A stretch of DNA of 64,000 nt, taken from Bacteroidetes bacterium OLB10 (GTDB taxonomy: Bacteria > Bacteroidota > Bacteroidia > AKYH767-A > OLB10). Location of the stretch: assembly GCA_001567275.1 (NCBI GenBank), contig LNBX01000048.1, positions 1-64,000 on the forward strand, read 5' to 3'. A program made the position numbers and the translations under genes. Under the pieces are notes generated by a model. That model made no database searches, was not told the DNA's origin, and saw only the letters and a list, made by a program, of their open reading frames with translations. Positions 8,232 through 17,619 of this stretch are shown here, piece by piece (the stretch's first letter is position 1; each line of letters opens with the position of its first letter).

Positions 8232-9785
8232 ATGGCTGATCGTAATGCATTTATCGAACAAATAAAAGCCGGTTATACGTTTAAAGGAGATAGTATCATA
8301 CTGGGTGCTCCCGTTCTTGAAAATGAAACTCTGACCGGAAATTATATAAAAGCTCCTCTCAAAACTTTTAATCGCCACGGCCTTATTGCAGGTGCTACCG
8401 GAACTGGAAAAACAAAAACCATGCAGGGTATTGCTGAATCATTATCTCAAAAAGGTGTTTCGTGTTTGCTGATGGATATTAAAGGTGATTTGAGCGGACT
8501 TGCAGCACCTGCTGCACCTAACCCTAAAATTGATGAACGTTATCAAAAGTTAGGACTTACATGGAAATCGCTACAGTTCCCTGTGGAGTTTTTAACTTTA
8601 TCAGATGAAAAAGGAGTGCGCCTCAGAGCTACTGTGTCTGAATTCGGCCCTGTTTTGTTTTCTAAAATTCTCGAGCTGAACGATACACAGCAAGGCGTTG
8701 TATCACTTGTGTTTAAATATTGTGACGACAATAAACTTCCGCTACTCGATTTAAAAGATTTTAAGAAAACTCTTCAGTACCTGACCAATGAAGGTAAAGA
8801 CGAAATAAAAAATGAATATGGAGCTATCAGCACAGCATCAGTTTCTACAATCATTCGCAAGGTTATTGAAATTGAACAGCAGGGAGCTGAAAAATTTTTT
8901 GGTGAAAAATCATTCGAGGTAGAAGACCTTATGGGTGTTGACGAAAACGGATTCGGAAAATTGAATGTCATCAGGCTGGTTGACATTCAGGATAAACCGA
9001 AATTATTTTCTACATTCATGCTGAGTCTTCTGGCAGAAGTTTACAGTACTTTCCCTGAAGTGGGTGATCCGGATGCACCACATCTTGTAATTTTTATTGA
9101 CGAAGCACACTTAGTATTTAATAATGCCAGTAAAGTTTTACTCAATCAGATTGAAACCATTATTAAACTTATCAGGTCAAAAGGTGTGGGAGTGTTTTTT
9201 GTAACGCAATCACCGGAAGATGTGCCATCTTCTGTTCTTGCTCAATTAGGAATGAAAGTACAACATGCTTTCAGGGTGTTTACTGCAAATGACCGCAAAG
9301 CATTAAAACTTATTGCAGAAAACTATCCGCTTTCTGAATTTTATAAAACAGATGAGTTGCTCACACAACTTGGCATTGGCGAAGCTGCCATTACTGTTCT
9401 TAATGAAAAAGGAGTGCCTACTCCACTTGCGCATACTTTACTTATATCGCCCGCATCACGTATGGATATTCTCACTCCCTCTGAAATTGATGGTGTTGTC
9501 TCCGGATCGAAGTTGACGAATAAATACAATGAAGAAATTGACCGTGAAAGCGCTTCAGAAATGTTGTCGAAGAAAATAGAAGAACATACAACTGCAGCAA
9601 GTGATGATAAAGATTCCGGTAAATCAGATAAGAAAGAAAAAGAAGAACCCGGCATGCTGGAACAGGCAGTCAACAGTACAACAGGAAGACAGATTATGAG
9701 AACTGTAACTCGTGAACTTACAAGAGGATTACTGGGAGTTTTAGGCGTTGGGTTAACACGAAGAAAAAAATCCGGTTGGTTTTAA
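8232..9785 (+). CDS. HerA-like helicase/ATPase, DUF853 family
   Basis: A 517-residue P-loop ATPase of the DUF853 (E. coli YjgR-like) group related to HerA/FtsK translocases. Walker A is GATGTGKT at residues 54-61 and Walker B is LVIFIDEAH near residue 295. A further conserved stretch is FFVTQSPEDVPSSVLAQLG, a sensor-like region. The C-terminal 60 residues are a charged linker (KDSGKSDKKEKEE) followed by a short hydrophobic tail. No NurA nuclease lies nearby, so the classic HerA-NurA pair is not present here. Substrate and process are unknown. A TATTTTTG at 8201-8208 may be its -7 promoter element, but the -33 element is not clear. Confidence 0.85.
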   Translation: MADRNAFIEQIKAGYTFKGDSIILGAPVLENETLTGNYIKAPLKTFNRHGLIAGATGTGKTKTMQGIAESLSQKGVSCLLMDIKGDLSGLAAPAAPNPKIDERYQKLGLTWKSLQFPVEFLTLSDEKGVRLRATVSEFGPVLFSKILELNDTQQGVVSLVFKYCDDNKLPLLDLKDFKKTLQYLTNEGKDEIKNEYGAISTASVSTIIRKVIEIEQQGAEKFFGEKSFEVEDLMGVDENGFGKLNVIRLVDIQDKPKLFSTFMLSLLAEVYSTFPEVGDPDAPHLVIFIDEAHLVFNNASKVLLNQIETIIKLIRSKGVGVFFVTQSPEDVPSSVLAQLGMKVQHAFRVFTANDRKALKLIAENYPLSEFYKTDELLTQLGIGEAAITVLNEKGVPTPLAHTLLISPASRMDILTPSEIDGVVSGSKLTNKYNEEIDRESASEMLSKKIEEHTTAASDDKDSGKSDKKEKEEPGMLEQAVNSTTGRQIMRTVTRELTRGLLGVLGVGLTRRKKSGWF

Positions 9786-9800
9786 CCTGAAATTCTATTT

Positions 9801-10619
9801 ATGGTTGAAACTTCTACAGCTTATAATTCTATCTCCACCATTCATTATTCGAAATATTTAAAACGCGAAGTAAGAGTTGACTTTTACTTTCCGGCTAAAT
9901 ATCCAAGAAATTGTCGTTTGCTTATTTTAAACGATGGGCAGGATGCAGGCCAGCTAATGCTGAAACCAACATTGAACAATTTATATGCTGCAAAAAAAAT
10001 TCAGCCGTTGATAGTGGCTGCTATCTATGCCGGAGAAAAAAGAATGCTTGAATATGGAATTGCTTCCAAAGCTGATTACTTAAAACGTGGTCGTCTGGCA
10101 AAATACTATACGCAATTTGTTATAAAAGAATTGTTACCTCTTACATCGCAGTTGATGCAACTAAAAACAACTCCTGATAAAACAGCTGTTGCAGGATTTT
10201 CGTTAGGAGGATTAACTGCCTTTGATCTGGCCTGGAATCATCCAGAAATATTTGGAATAACAGGAGTATTCAGCGGATCTTTTTGGTGGCGTAAAAAAGA
10301 TTACACTGCCGGATATACCGATAATGACAGAATCATGCACGAAATTGTTCGTAAAACCAAAACTAAACCTGAATTGAAATGCTGGATTCAGACAGGTACT
10401 GACGATGAAAAAGCAGACCGTAACAAGAATGGAATAATAGATTCAATTGATGATTCTCTTGACCTTATCAAAGAAATGAAGGCTAAAGGTTTTTCTGATA
10501 AAGACATTCAATATGTAGAAATTAAAGGAGGACAACACAACCAGCAAACATGGGCATCGGCATTACCAATGTTTCTGCAATGGGCCTTTGGCAATAAAAA
10601 GAAAGTGGATATTTATTAA
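9801..10619 (+). CDS. Alpha/beta-hydrolase esterase, enterochelin-esterase-like
   Basis: A 272-residue hydrolase of the esterase D/Fes-like group. The nucleophile elbow is GFSLGG, so the serine is present; TGTDDEKADRN probably supplies the acid residue and GGQHNQQTW the histidine. No signal peptide is visible, so it should act in the cytosol. It starts 15 bases after the HerA-like gene and may share its transcript. It ends head-on against the mpl remnants. The natural ester substrate cannot be told from the sequence. Confidence 0.8.
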   Translation: MVETSTAYNSISTIHYSKYLKREVRVDFYFPAKYPRNCRLLILNDGQDAGQLMLKPTLNNLYAAKKIQPLIVAAIYAGEKRMLEYGIASKADYLKRGRLAKYYTQFVIKELLPLTSQLMQLKTTPDKTAVAGFSLGGLTAFDLAWNHPEIFGITGVFSGSFWWRKKDYTAGYTDNDRIMHEIVRKTKTKPELKCWIQTGTDDEKADRNKNGIIDSIDDSLDLIKEMKAKGFSDKDIQYVEIKGGQHNQQTWASALPMFLQWAFGNKKKVDIY

Positions 10620-10631
10620 ACGATGGAATTG

Positions 10632-11291
10632 TTATGCACAAACTTCCTGTGCAAGCTTCTTCAAATCAATACCATCAAAAGTACCTGAACTCATCATCAG
10701 CAGTACAGACTTCGTAAATCCCCTACCCGTCAGATATTTTTTTAGCTCTTCTGAATTAGTAAATATTTTTAAATCGTTCCGCAAGAATGCTGCTCTTACC
10801 TTATCCGTAGTTATCGGTTTCAGCTTTTTGTGTTCAATGGTTTTTGGATTGAAGTAAACAATAGCTTCATCGGCTTCATCCATAGAATGAGCATATTCAT
10901 TCAGAAAAGTCTCATTAAGGCTGCTGAAGGTATGCAATTCCATACAGGCAACAAGTTCATGCTTCGGGTATTGATTTCTTACTGCATCCACAGTTGCTTT
11001 CAATTTTGAAGGTGAATGTGCAAAATCCTTATACACTACCAGTTCGTCTGTACGCAATAACAGTTCAAGTCTGAGTGCAGCTCCTTTAAAAGATGCAATG
11101 GCTTTATAAAACTCAGCAGCTGTCACACCTATAGCTTCGCACACAAGCCTTGCCCCTTCCAGATTCATGAGATTATGCGCTCCGAAAATCTGTAATTCAA
11201 TTTCTTTTAATTCTCCTCCAACAGTTAAATAAGTTTTGCCATCTCTGATTTCATGTGGTGGAATGGTGTATGCATGCCTCTTTGCTTTCAC
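10632..11291 (-). CDS. mpl: Mpl murein peptide ligase, C-terminal part (frameshifted)
   Basis: C-terminal part of UDP-N-acetylmuramate:L-alanyl-gamma-D-glutamyl-meso-diaminopimelate ligase, which recycles murein tripeptide. It contains the Mur ligase C-terminal signature VYKDFAHSPSKLKATVDAVR and AHNLMNLEGARLV. The frame is open upstream of its first GTG (11291) back to the junction near 11350 (encoding QLIYCEND and onward), so the cut is not a real protein start. The N-terminal part follows as the next entry upstream. With one extra base at the junction the whole gene would be 10632-11995, about 454 residues. Confidence 0.87.
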   Translation of the reverse strand: MKAKRHAYTIPPHEIRDGKTYLTVGGELKEIELQIFGAHNLMNLEGARLVCEAIGVTAAEFYKAIASFKGAALRLELLLRTDELVVYKDFAHSPSKLKATVDAVRNQYPKHELVACMELHTFSSLNETFLNEYAHSMDEADEAIVYFNPKTIEHKKLKPITTDKVRAAFLRNDLKIFTNSEELKKYLTGRGFTKSVLLMMSSGTFDGIDLKKLAQEVCA

Positions 11292-11341
11292 CTGACTTTC
11301 TTCGCATAAATCTTTTAAAACTTTGTCGTTTTCACAATAAA

Positions 11342-11995
11342 TCAGTTGCCTCCCGGCTCAATTTTATCAATAAAAATCCTGAACTGATCTACATAATTCC
11401 CGAATGTAGGAAACACGTTGATGTGATCCCAGGCAATTCCACTCAATAATGCCACGTGTGGTTTGTACCAGTGAAATTTAGGTCTGCGGTCTATTGGCGA
11501 AGTGAGGTATTCATCCCCCTCTAAAATAATTACAGGAGCATCAGCAGTAAGTTTTACCATTGTATCAAAACCTTCAAGCTGCGCACCAACCATATAATCG
11601 AAAGCCCGCCCTGTTGATTTAAGTACGTGCAAAATCATGGATGTGATGGTTGTTTTGCCATGACTGCCGCCTATAACTACACGTGTTTTGGTTTTTGATT
11701 GTTCATACAAATACTCCGGATACGAATAAACTTTTACTCCTTTTTCTAATGCAGCCATCAATTCAGGATTATCAGGTCGGGCATGCATTCCAAGAATTAC
11801 TGCATCTAGGTCCTGAGTAATTTTTTCAGGAAACCATCCCGTTTTTGCAGGCAAAATACCGGCCTTTTCCAATCTCGATTTAGCAGGCTCTGTAATCTCA
11901 TCATCACTGCCTGTAATGTTATATCCTTTATGATGCAATGCCAAGGCCAGATTGTGCATAGCACTACCCGCAATAGCTATAAAATGAACCTTCAT
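11342..11995 (-). CDS. mpl: Mpl murein peptide ligase, N-terminal part (frameshifted)
   Basis: N-terminal and central ATP-binding part of Mpl: the UDP-binding start MKVHFIAIAGSAMHNLALAL and the P-loop GGSHGKTTITSMI, with the central-domain motif GDEYLTSPIDRRPKF. It stops early with TGA at 11342-11344, right after IEPGGN. The next frame continues with QLIYCE, which completes the family sequence. The break lies at GGAGGC on the coding strand (about 11347-11352); one more G restores the frame. Confidence 0.88.
   Translation of the reverse strand: MKVHFIAIAGSAMHNLALALHHKGYNITGSDDEITEPAKSRLEKAGILPAKTGWFPEKITQDLDAVILGMHARPDNPELMAALEKGVKVYSYPEYLYEQSKTKTRVVIGGSHGKTTITSMILHVLKSTGRAFDYMVGAQLEGFDTMVKLTADAPVIILEGDEYLTSPIDRRPKFHWYKPHVALLSGIAWDHINVFPTFGNYVDQFRIFIDKIEPGGN
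11345..11352 (-). other. Apparent one-base deletion frameshift, mpl
   Basis: Coding strand CCG-GGA-GGC-AAC-TGA terminates the N-terminal frame. Inserting one G (CCG-GGA-GGG-CAA-CTG) gives PGGQLIYCE and continues into the C-terminal half without a stop. Unlike the other three breaks, this one lacks a base and is not in a T run. Confidence 0.72.
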
Positions 11996-12138
11996 ATCAA
12001 TACGATTTAAAGGCTAAATTAGCTGCACATTCATTTTATGTGATGATTTACTGAAAGACTTATCAACGAAATAGCTAACCTTGCACAAAAGTTAAAAAAT
12101 ACGCGGATTAATTTAGTTTTGCACTAAAATTTTTCAGT

Positions 12139-13221
12139 TTGAAGATTAAGATTTTAGACTTATACATCATCCGGAAATTTCTCGGCACATTTCTATTCTC
12201 CATAGCACTGATAGTGGCTATAGCAGTGGTGTTTGACATTTCAGAAAAAGTAGATGATTTTATTGAACGGCATGCCCCTCTGAAAACGATTATTTTTGAT
12301 TACTACCTTAACTTCATTCCCTATTTTGCCAATTTATTCAGCCCATTATTTGTTTTTATTTCCGTAATTTTTTTCACTTCCAAAATGGCAGGTCAAACGG
12401 AGATTATTGCTATACTCAACAGCGGAATAAGTTTCAACCGATTCCTGCGACCGTATATTATTGCAGCTACTGTTATTGCCATTGCATCGTTTTATCTCAA
12501 TAACTGGGTAATACCTCATGCTAATAAGGGAAGGCTTGCTTTTGAAAATATTTATATCAAGAATCCTTATGTTTACAGCAACAGGAATATACACCGCCAG
12601 CTGAAACCCGGCCAGTACTTATATTTTGAGAGTTACGACAACAAAGCTAATACAGGATTTTTGTTCAGCATTGAAAATTTTGAAAACGGACAGATGAAGT
12701 CAAAACTGATGGCCGACAGAATTACATGGAATCCCGGTTCCAAAACATGGACGTTAGAAAATTACACCATTCGATATATTGATGGAATGCATGAACAACT
12801 GATAAGAGGAATCAGAAAAGACACAACACTTGCAATAAACCCTGATGAGTTCAACCGAAGATTAAACTTTATTGAAACAATGGATTTTGGAGAATTGAAC
12901 AGCTATATTAAAGAAGAAAAATTGCGAGGGTCAGAAACAATTCCATTTTATGAAGTTGAAAAATACAGGCGCACTTCTTATCCGTTTGCAACTTTTATCC
13001 TCACTATTATTGGTGTCTCCATATCAAGTAAAAAGGTAAGAGGAGGAATTGGTTTGCAGTTAGGAGCCGGAATATTGTTGAGTTTTACGTATATCATGTT
13101 TATGCAGGTGAGCACTACATTTGCAACAAACGGTAATCTTCCTGCACTGATAGCGGTATGGATTCCCAATATTTTTTATGCTTTTATTGCTATTTACATG
13201 CTTAGAAAAGCTCCAAAATAA
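12139..13221 (+). CDS. LptF/LptG family permease, LPS export
   Basis: Inner-membrane subunit of the LPS transport ABC complex (LptB2FG), which lifts LPS out of the inner membrane. The 360-residue protein has three N-terminal hydrophobic segments (about 10-35, 55-80, 100-120), a periplasmic beta-jellyroll-like region (about 125-270) and three C-terminal membrane segments, as expected. MKIKILDLYIIRKFLGTF is the typical N-terminus. The start is TTG at 12139; no ATG fits. A TAGTTTTG at 12114-12121 may be the -7 promoter box. Whether it is LptF or LptG cannot be decided. A strong hairpin terminator follows directly. Confidence 0.87.
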   Translation: MKIKILDLYIIRKFLGTFLFSIALIVAIAVVFDISEKVDDFIERHAPLKTIIFDYYLNFIPYFANLFSPLFVFISVIFFTSKMAGQTEIIAILNSGISFNRFLRPYIIAATVIAIASFYLNNWVIPHANKGRLAFENIYIKNPYVYSNRNIHRQLKPGQYLYFESYDNKANTGFLFSIENFENGQMKSKLMADRITWNPGSKTWTLENYTIRYIDGMHEQLIRGIRKDTTLAINPDEFNRRLNFIETMDFGELNSYIKEEKLRGSETIPFYEVEKYRRTSYPFATFILTIIGVSISSKKVRGGIGLQLGAGILLSFTYIMFMQVSTTFATNGNLPALIAVWIPNIFYAFIAIYMLRKAPK

Positions 13222-13251
13222 AAACAATCCGGAAAAAGTCCGGATTGTTTT
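13221..13251. terminator. Bidirectional intrinsic terminator
   Basis: A perfect 13-base stem AAAACAATCCGGA / TCCGGATTGTTTT with a five-base loop lies between two convergent genes. The A and T flanks make it usable from both strands. Confidence 0.88.
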
Positions 13252-13271
13252 CAAATCATATCAATTAACAA

Positions 13272-14411
13272 CTATTTTACAGTATCAGCAGGATAATCCT
13301 TTGGATTAAATGCCGTCTCCGGATGATTAACACGATAACGATAACCAATTATTGGAACAGCAATAGATTTTAATGGTTTGTTTGAAGGCATCAGTCTGTA
13401 ATAAGCAATGCGGTTTTCCATAGGTGTTTTGTCAACAAAAGCATATGCACGCAGTACATCTGAATTGCCGTTAGCTTTTACAGCACCAATGCGATAATAT
13501 TCAATTGCATCAACTGAACGCTCTACAATGAATGAATCAATATCTGTTTCTCTTGAAGTGTACCAACTTACCATCACATGTTGCTCTCTGGCTTCAGCCT
13601 GAAATGCAAGTAATGTGATTGGCAACTGTTGCACATGAGTAGTGCTGCGGATAATAAAATTATCCAGTATGGTTTTTTCTGTTCCTCCACCATTCATGTT
13701 TCTTCCAATTATGATATTGTCTGACGACTTCCAGAACATGGCACGTTCTTTTGGACCCTGATAATTCCACACAACTACGCCATCAACCATAATCTCTCCT
13801 TTTCCTGAATTTGGGTCGTATGCAAAACGATAAGTTCTGAACTCATCATCTTTGATCAACTCATAATTTACCGTTTCATTTACAGAATAGCTTCTGCCTT
13901 TTTCAAGATTAACCTTATAAGATATAATGAGTTTTCCATTTTTCATTCCAAAATTGAAATACCTTCCGCGGCTGATAAAATCGCAGTTATCATCCAATCT
14001 TTTATAGTCAAAACTTACATCAATACCATCTGCATTAAAATAATTATCTGTAGGAATAACCATATCAATACCATCCTTTGATTTTCCACCGCTTAAACCG
14101 TTGGTACCATCCACACCTTCAGACATTACAGCAGCAAACGAACTAATTTTAATGGCATCAGGGCCTTTACTCGCCTTGGTAGGGTCATCACCATTCCAGT
14201 CAAATGCGAGGATGACTTCACCGTTATTTACATCATACCCCAGCATCATATTCGACATTGCACTTGCTCTTGAATCAGTGACATTGGATGTATTCATCAC
14301 TACCGTAAGATACACAGCAAGACCTAATACTGATGATCCCGCAGTAACCAAAATGGCTTTGTGCATGAGCGACATCTTCTGACGCTGACGTAATCTGATT
14401 CTCTTTGCCAT
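13272..14411 (-). CDS. Membrane-anchored protein with LamG-like domain, unknown function
   Basis: Not recognised as a named family. It is 379 residues long with a short basic cytosolic N-terminus (MAKRIRLRQRQKMS), one membrane helix (about 18-38) and a large extracytoplasmic part. Residues about 50-270 look like a concanavalin/LamG-type sandwich, with phrases such as FDWNGDDPTKASKGPDA and DNFIIRST. Residues about 280-350 (ITLLAFQAEAREQHVMVSWYTSRE) resemble a fibronectin-type segment common in Bacteroidota surface proteins. The N-terminal RQRQKM motif is shared with the small membrane protein at 17588-17887, which suggests a common localisation or partner. It lies downstream of a large T9SS surface protein and is probably part of the same module. 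Confidence 0.6.
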   Translation of the reverse strand: MAKRIRLRQRQKMSLMHKAILVTAGSSVLGLAVYLTVVMNTSNVTDSRASAMSNMMLGYDVNNGEVILAFDWNGDDPTKASKGPDAIKISSFAAVMSEGVDGTNGLSGGKSKDGIDMVIPTDNYFNADGIDVSFDYKRLDDNCDFISRGRYFNFGMKNGKLIISYKVNLEKGRSYSVNETVNYELIKDDEFRTYRFAYDPNSGKGEIMVDGVVVWNYQGPKERAMFWKSSDNIIIGRNMNGGGTEKTILDNFIIRSTTHVQQLPITLLAFQAEAREQHVMVSWYTSRETDIDSFIVERSVDAIEYYRIGAVKANGNSDVLRAYAFVDKTPMENRIAYYRLMPSNKPLKSIAVPIIGYRYRVNHPETAFNPKDYPADTVK

Positions 14412-14507
14412 AATTAAATTTTGTTAATGAACCTTCGGTTTATACTTTTCAAAGGCTCTAAAAGTTTTAGAAAAACCTAACTACTTTTGAGGTTTTCTTA
14501 CAAAACA

Positions 14508-15890
14508 TTATCGGTGAATGAGCTTTTTGACAATGGATTTCTTAAAGCCTTTCAGCTCAAAAAAATATACACCCGGAGGTAATTGCAGCGATTCGGGAAG
14601 AATAAACTCATTGGCTCCGTTTGTTACCTGCTGCTGAGTTTTATAACACAACTTTCCTTCGGCATTAACTAGTGATATTTCGGCTATTCCATTGTTCGGA
14701 GTGTTGAAATTTACTTTCAGATATTGATCAAATGGATTTGGAAAAGCTGAAATGAAATTCAAATCACCTGAAGCTGTCTCTGAAGGATTCTCTGATGGAG
14801 TTTCAACTTGAGGAATATTGATGTCGCCACTCTTTGCTAATACAAAAATTCCATTGGCAAAAACATTCTGTAAGGATACCTGTTGCATTTCATCTCCTGC
14901 AGGCATTGCAGTTTTACCTGTATTTTTCCAACCATTCTGAAATTGCATCAGCATCAAACCATCATCTTCAGTTAATCCCTGAGGCAATTCTGATTTTGAA
15001 TAGTTGAGAGTTATGTCTGTTTTAAAATTACCTTGAATTCCAAACCATCGCTTCACTAAAGAAATATCAGTTATGTCTTTTGAATCAGAAATAAGTGGCG
15101 TAACTCCTGCTGGCATCGCTGAAGACATTGTTGAAGATGGATAAGAATAAACAATTGCATTACCATTTTGCGAAGGTGTCAACTGCATTTTGCTAATAAT
15201 TTGCCCATTGGCAGAAAAAGGTATGGTATATGTTTTTCCGATTTGCAAATCCTGCCATTCCAGTTTATCTGATTCACTTCTGCATTTGAAATATCCATTG
15301 ATAATTTTCACAGCAACGGGATTTCCATTGTTAAGTACAAGTTTTTGATTGTTTAAATCAATAAATCCATTATTTATCTCAATACTGTTTCTTACAACCA
15401 CGTTTGCACCTGCAAAAGCACTTCCTGCAATTTTCAGACTACCATATTGCTTTGACGGAGATGAAAGTGGGTCAGTGCCTGTAATCAGTTGATTGGTTCC
15501 TGCATATTCTACAATACTTTGATTATCGAGTGAAAAATCCATATTGCCTTTAGAACATATAGCTGCCGATTCTGATTTATTATACAAACCCTCCGTTCTT
15601 GAAAACGTCAGCACGCCTTGCGACTGAATAGAAATTCCGGAGTTGGCATACCTGGCATTAGAAATAATTTGTGCATTGTTTAAGATAAGTTGTGCCGAAG
15701 GTGAAATGGTCAGATAATCCGTTGCGGCAACCTGATGACTGCTTACCATAAAATTACCTTCTGTCATTTGTACTGTGCACCCCTTTGCAATGGTTTGTTT
15801 TATCTGATCAATCACAGCAGCAACACTTCGTTTGTACAGTACTGTTCCTTGTCGCGCAAAGGTTAATCTGCCAAAAAAATGTTCCTGCAC
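14508..15890 (-). CDS. T9SS type A surface protein, C-terminal part (frameshifted)
   Basis: C-terminal half of a large secreted protein whose N-terminal half is encoded at 15808-17619 in another frame. It consists of repetitive beta-rich sequence and ends with a classic type A T9SS sorting domain (AFPNPFDQYLKVNFNTP ... GVYFFELKGFKKSIVKKLIHR), which directs outer-membrane export and surface attachment. The frame's first Met (15890) is an artefact: it continues the sequence GTFF-GRLTFARQGT from the other frame. Joined, the protein would be about 1,050 residues (14508-17619). Function is unknown; adhesin or surface-layer use is possible. Confidence 0.78.
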   Translation of the reverse strand: MQEHFFGRLTFARQGTVLYKRSVAAVIDQIKQTIAKGCTVQMTEGNFMVSSHQVAATDYLTISPSAQLILNNAQIISNARYANSGISIQSQGVLTFSRTEGLYNKSESAAICSKGNMDFSLDNQSIVEYAGTNQLITGTDPLSSPSKQYGSLKIAGSAFAGANVVVRNSIEINNGFIDLNNQKLVLNNGNPVAVKIINGYFKCRSESDKLEWQDLQIGKTYTIPFSANGQIISKMQLTPSQNGNAIVYSYPSSTMSSAMPAGVTPLISDSKDITDISLVKRWFGIQGNFKTDITLNYSKSELPQGLTEDDGLMLMQFQNGWKNTGKTAMPAGDEMQQVSLQNVFANGIFVLAKSGDINIPQVETPSENPSETASGDLNFISAFPNPFDQYLKVNFNTPNNGIAEISLVNAEGKLCYKTQQQVTNGANEFILPESLQLPPGVYFFELKGFKKSIVKKLIHR

Positions 15891-17619
15891 CTGCTCCTGC
15901 CCGCGTCATCAAAGCATTACCTGAAGCTTGAAATTCCTCTCCATAAATTTTTAAAGCTGTGTTATTGCTGCCCTGTAAATTATCATCAAAATTCAATACA
16001 CCATTCAGGTGATGAAACTTTCCGAAAACGGATAAATTAATCGAATCAGCAGAGCCAGTGAGATTATTAGAATGAAAAAGCAACAGTCCCCCACTCTGCA
16101 CATAATCTCCCTGCAAGTTGGCATTTACCGTTCCTACATTGTTTTTTAACATCAGTATGCCTGACGATATTTTAAGTTTTTTACTGAAGTTATAAATACC
16201 GATGCCGGGCATTTTAGACAAGCAGGTTGTTCCTCCATTTACATTAAAATCGCCTCCTACATTGAGTTTTATTGTATGGCTTCCATAATTAAAATTGTTA
16301 GTCAAACCACTTATGATGACATCACCCATAAAATTATTCTCCTCTGCTCCAACACTTCCGCTTGACGTAAACTCAGCAGCTGCATCGCCTGATAACTTTG
16401 TAATACCATTAACTGTGAGCAACGATTTTGCTTTGCTGTACTGCCCCATCAGTGTTGTCAAACCATTTATTCTGAACTTATCACTTGCATTAGCAAAATC
16501 AATAACAAGATTCTGCTGCACTGTAAGTGTATTTTGCACACCCGATTCATTGCAACCATAAAAACACATAAAGATTCCTCCATACAGTTCCAGGTCGCGA
16601 ATAGTCATGTCCACTTTCCCCGCCTTTACTGTTGACAGATTAAATATCCCTCTGAAATCGCCATGTGTCTGCTTCAGTTTGCCTCCAACTGTGAGCTGAG
16701 CATTTCCTTTACCAAGATTTGCAACACCGGCATTATAGATTAATTCCACATTCCCCATGTTCAGAAAACCTTTCAGAACATTCAGATGTATATTTCCATC
16801 TCCGTTAAAAATTCCATTCAGTTCTCCTCCAATGTTGGCTATACTGTCAACTGTAACTTGAAATGATGATGGATGTGTGCCGCTATGCAAGTCCAGTACA
16901 GAGTTCATAGAAGACAAAACAATGTTTCCGATTTTTGTATTCGATATTCTTCCTGACTTATCCAATACCACCCAACCATCATCAATGGTCAGAGTTCCTT
17001 TGATTTCATGGGTTTCAAACTGATTGTCCTGATTCCACTCGAACAATGTATTACCAATGCGTGTATTGATTTTTACATTTCCAAAATTGCCGGTGACTAC
17101 TGAGCCAAGAGGTACTGTGGTAAAGGAATACCATTTGTTTATGCTGAGGGTAGAACTTGCACTAAACGATTCAATTGAACGAGCAAATAAAGTTGCTCCA
17201 CCAACAGTATTATCACCGGGATTCCAGATAAATGTTCCTGTGTTACCTATTGAAAAAGTTGCATTCGTCAATGATTGAGTGATATCTCCTCCGTTCATAT
17301 CAAGCAATCCATCCACACTTAATGGACCATTTAACGTTAATTTTTTGCCTGATATCAGTTTACATTGTGCTGTTGCAATTACATGCAGTGACTTACTGCC
17401 AGCGTTGATATTAATCTGAACTACATTTCCTGCTGCAATGGTTACATCATCAGAAGATGTGGGAACACCTGCAGGATTCCATATTGACGGGTTCGACCAG
17501 TCACCGGATGCAATAGAAACTTTGTTGGCTGCATGAGCAAAAAAGTTTATAACAGAAATAAACAGTACTAAAACTAACTTCCTCATCCTACTGATTGTCC
17601 TTTCTGTTATCGGTTTCAA
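15808..17619 (-). CDS. T9SS surface protein, N-terminal part (frameshifted)
   Basis: N-terminal half of the large secreted protein. It begins with a signal peptide; the likely start is MRKLVLVLFISVINFFAHAA, twelve codons into the frame at about 17586. A G8-like beta-rich start follows (GDWSNPSIWNPAGVPTSSDDVTI). Long stretches of short beta-strand repeats rich in Asn, Gly, Ser and Leu suggest a beta-helix. The frame ends in a nonsense tail after GAGAGTFFWQINLC, where the true reading should switch. The upstream 99-residue membrane protein overlaps its longer start by 32 bases, favouring the internal start. Confidence 0.75.
   Translation of the reverse strand: MKPITERTISRMRKLVLVLFISVINFFAHAANKVSIASGDWSNPSIWNPAGVPTSSDDVTIAAGNVVQININAGSKSLHVIATAQCKLISGKKLTLNGPLSVDGLLDMNGGDITQSLTNATFSIGNTGTFIWNPGDNTVGGATLFARSIESFSASSTLSINKWYSFTTVPLGSVVTGNFGNVKINTRIGNTLFEWNQDNQFETHEIKGTLTIDDGWVVLDKSGRISNTKIGNIVLSSMNSVLDLHSGTHPSSFQVTVDSIANIGGELNGIFNGDGNIHLNVLKGFLNMGNVELIYNAGVANLGKGNAQLTVGGKLKQTHGDFRGIFNLSTVKAGKVDMTIRDLELYGGIFMCFYGCNESGVQNTLTVQQNLVIDFANASDKFRINGLTTLMGQYSKAKSLLTVNGITKLSGDAAAEFTSSGSVGAEENNFMGDVIISGLTNNFNYGSHTIKLNVGGDFNVNGGTTCLSKMPGIGIYNFSKKLKISSGILMLKNNVGTVNANLQGDYVQSGGLLLFHSNNLTGSADSINLSVFGKFHHLNGVLNFDDNLQGSNNTALKIYGEEFQASGNALMTRAGAGAGTFFWQINLCATRNSTVQTKCCCCD
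15873..15879 (-). other. Apparent +1 frameshift in T7 run, T9SS surface protein
   Basis: Coding strand GGAACA-TTTTTTT-GGCAG. With seven T the N-terminal frame reads GTFFWQINLC and soon stops. With six T it reads GTFFGRLTFARQ and continues to the sorting domain. The two frames overlap for 83 bases around this point. Confidence 0.8.
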
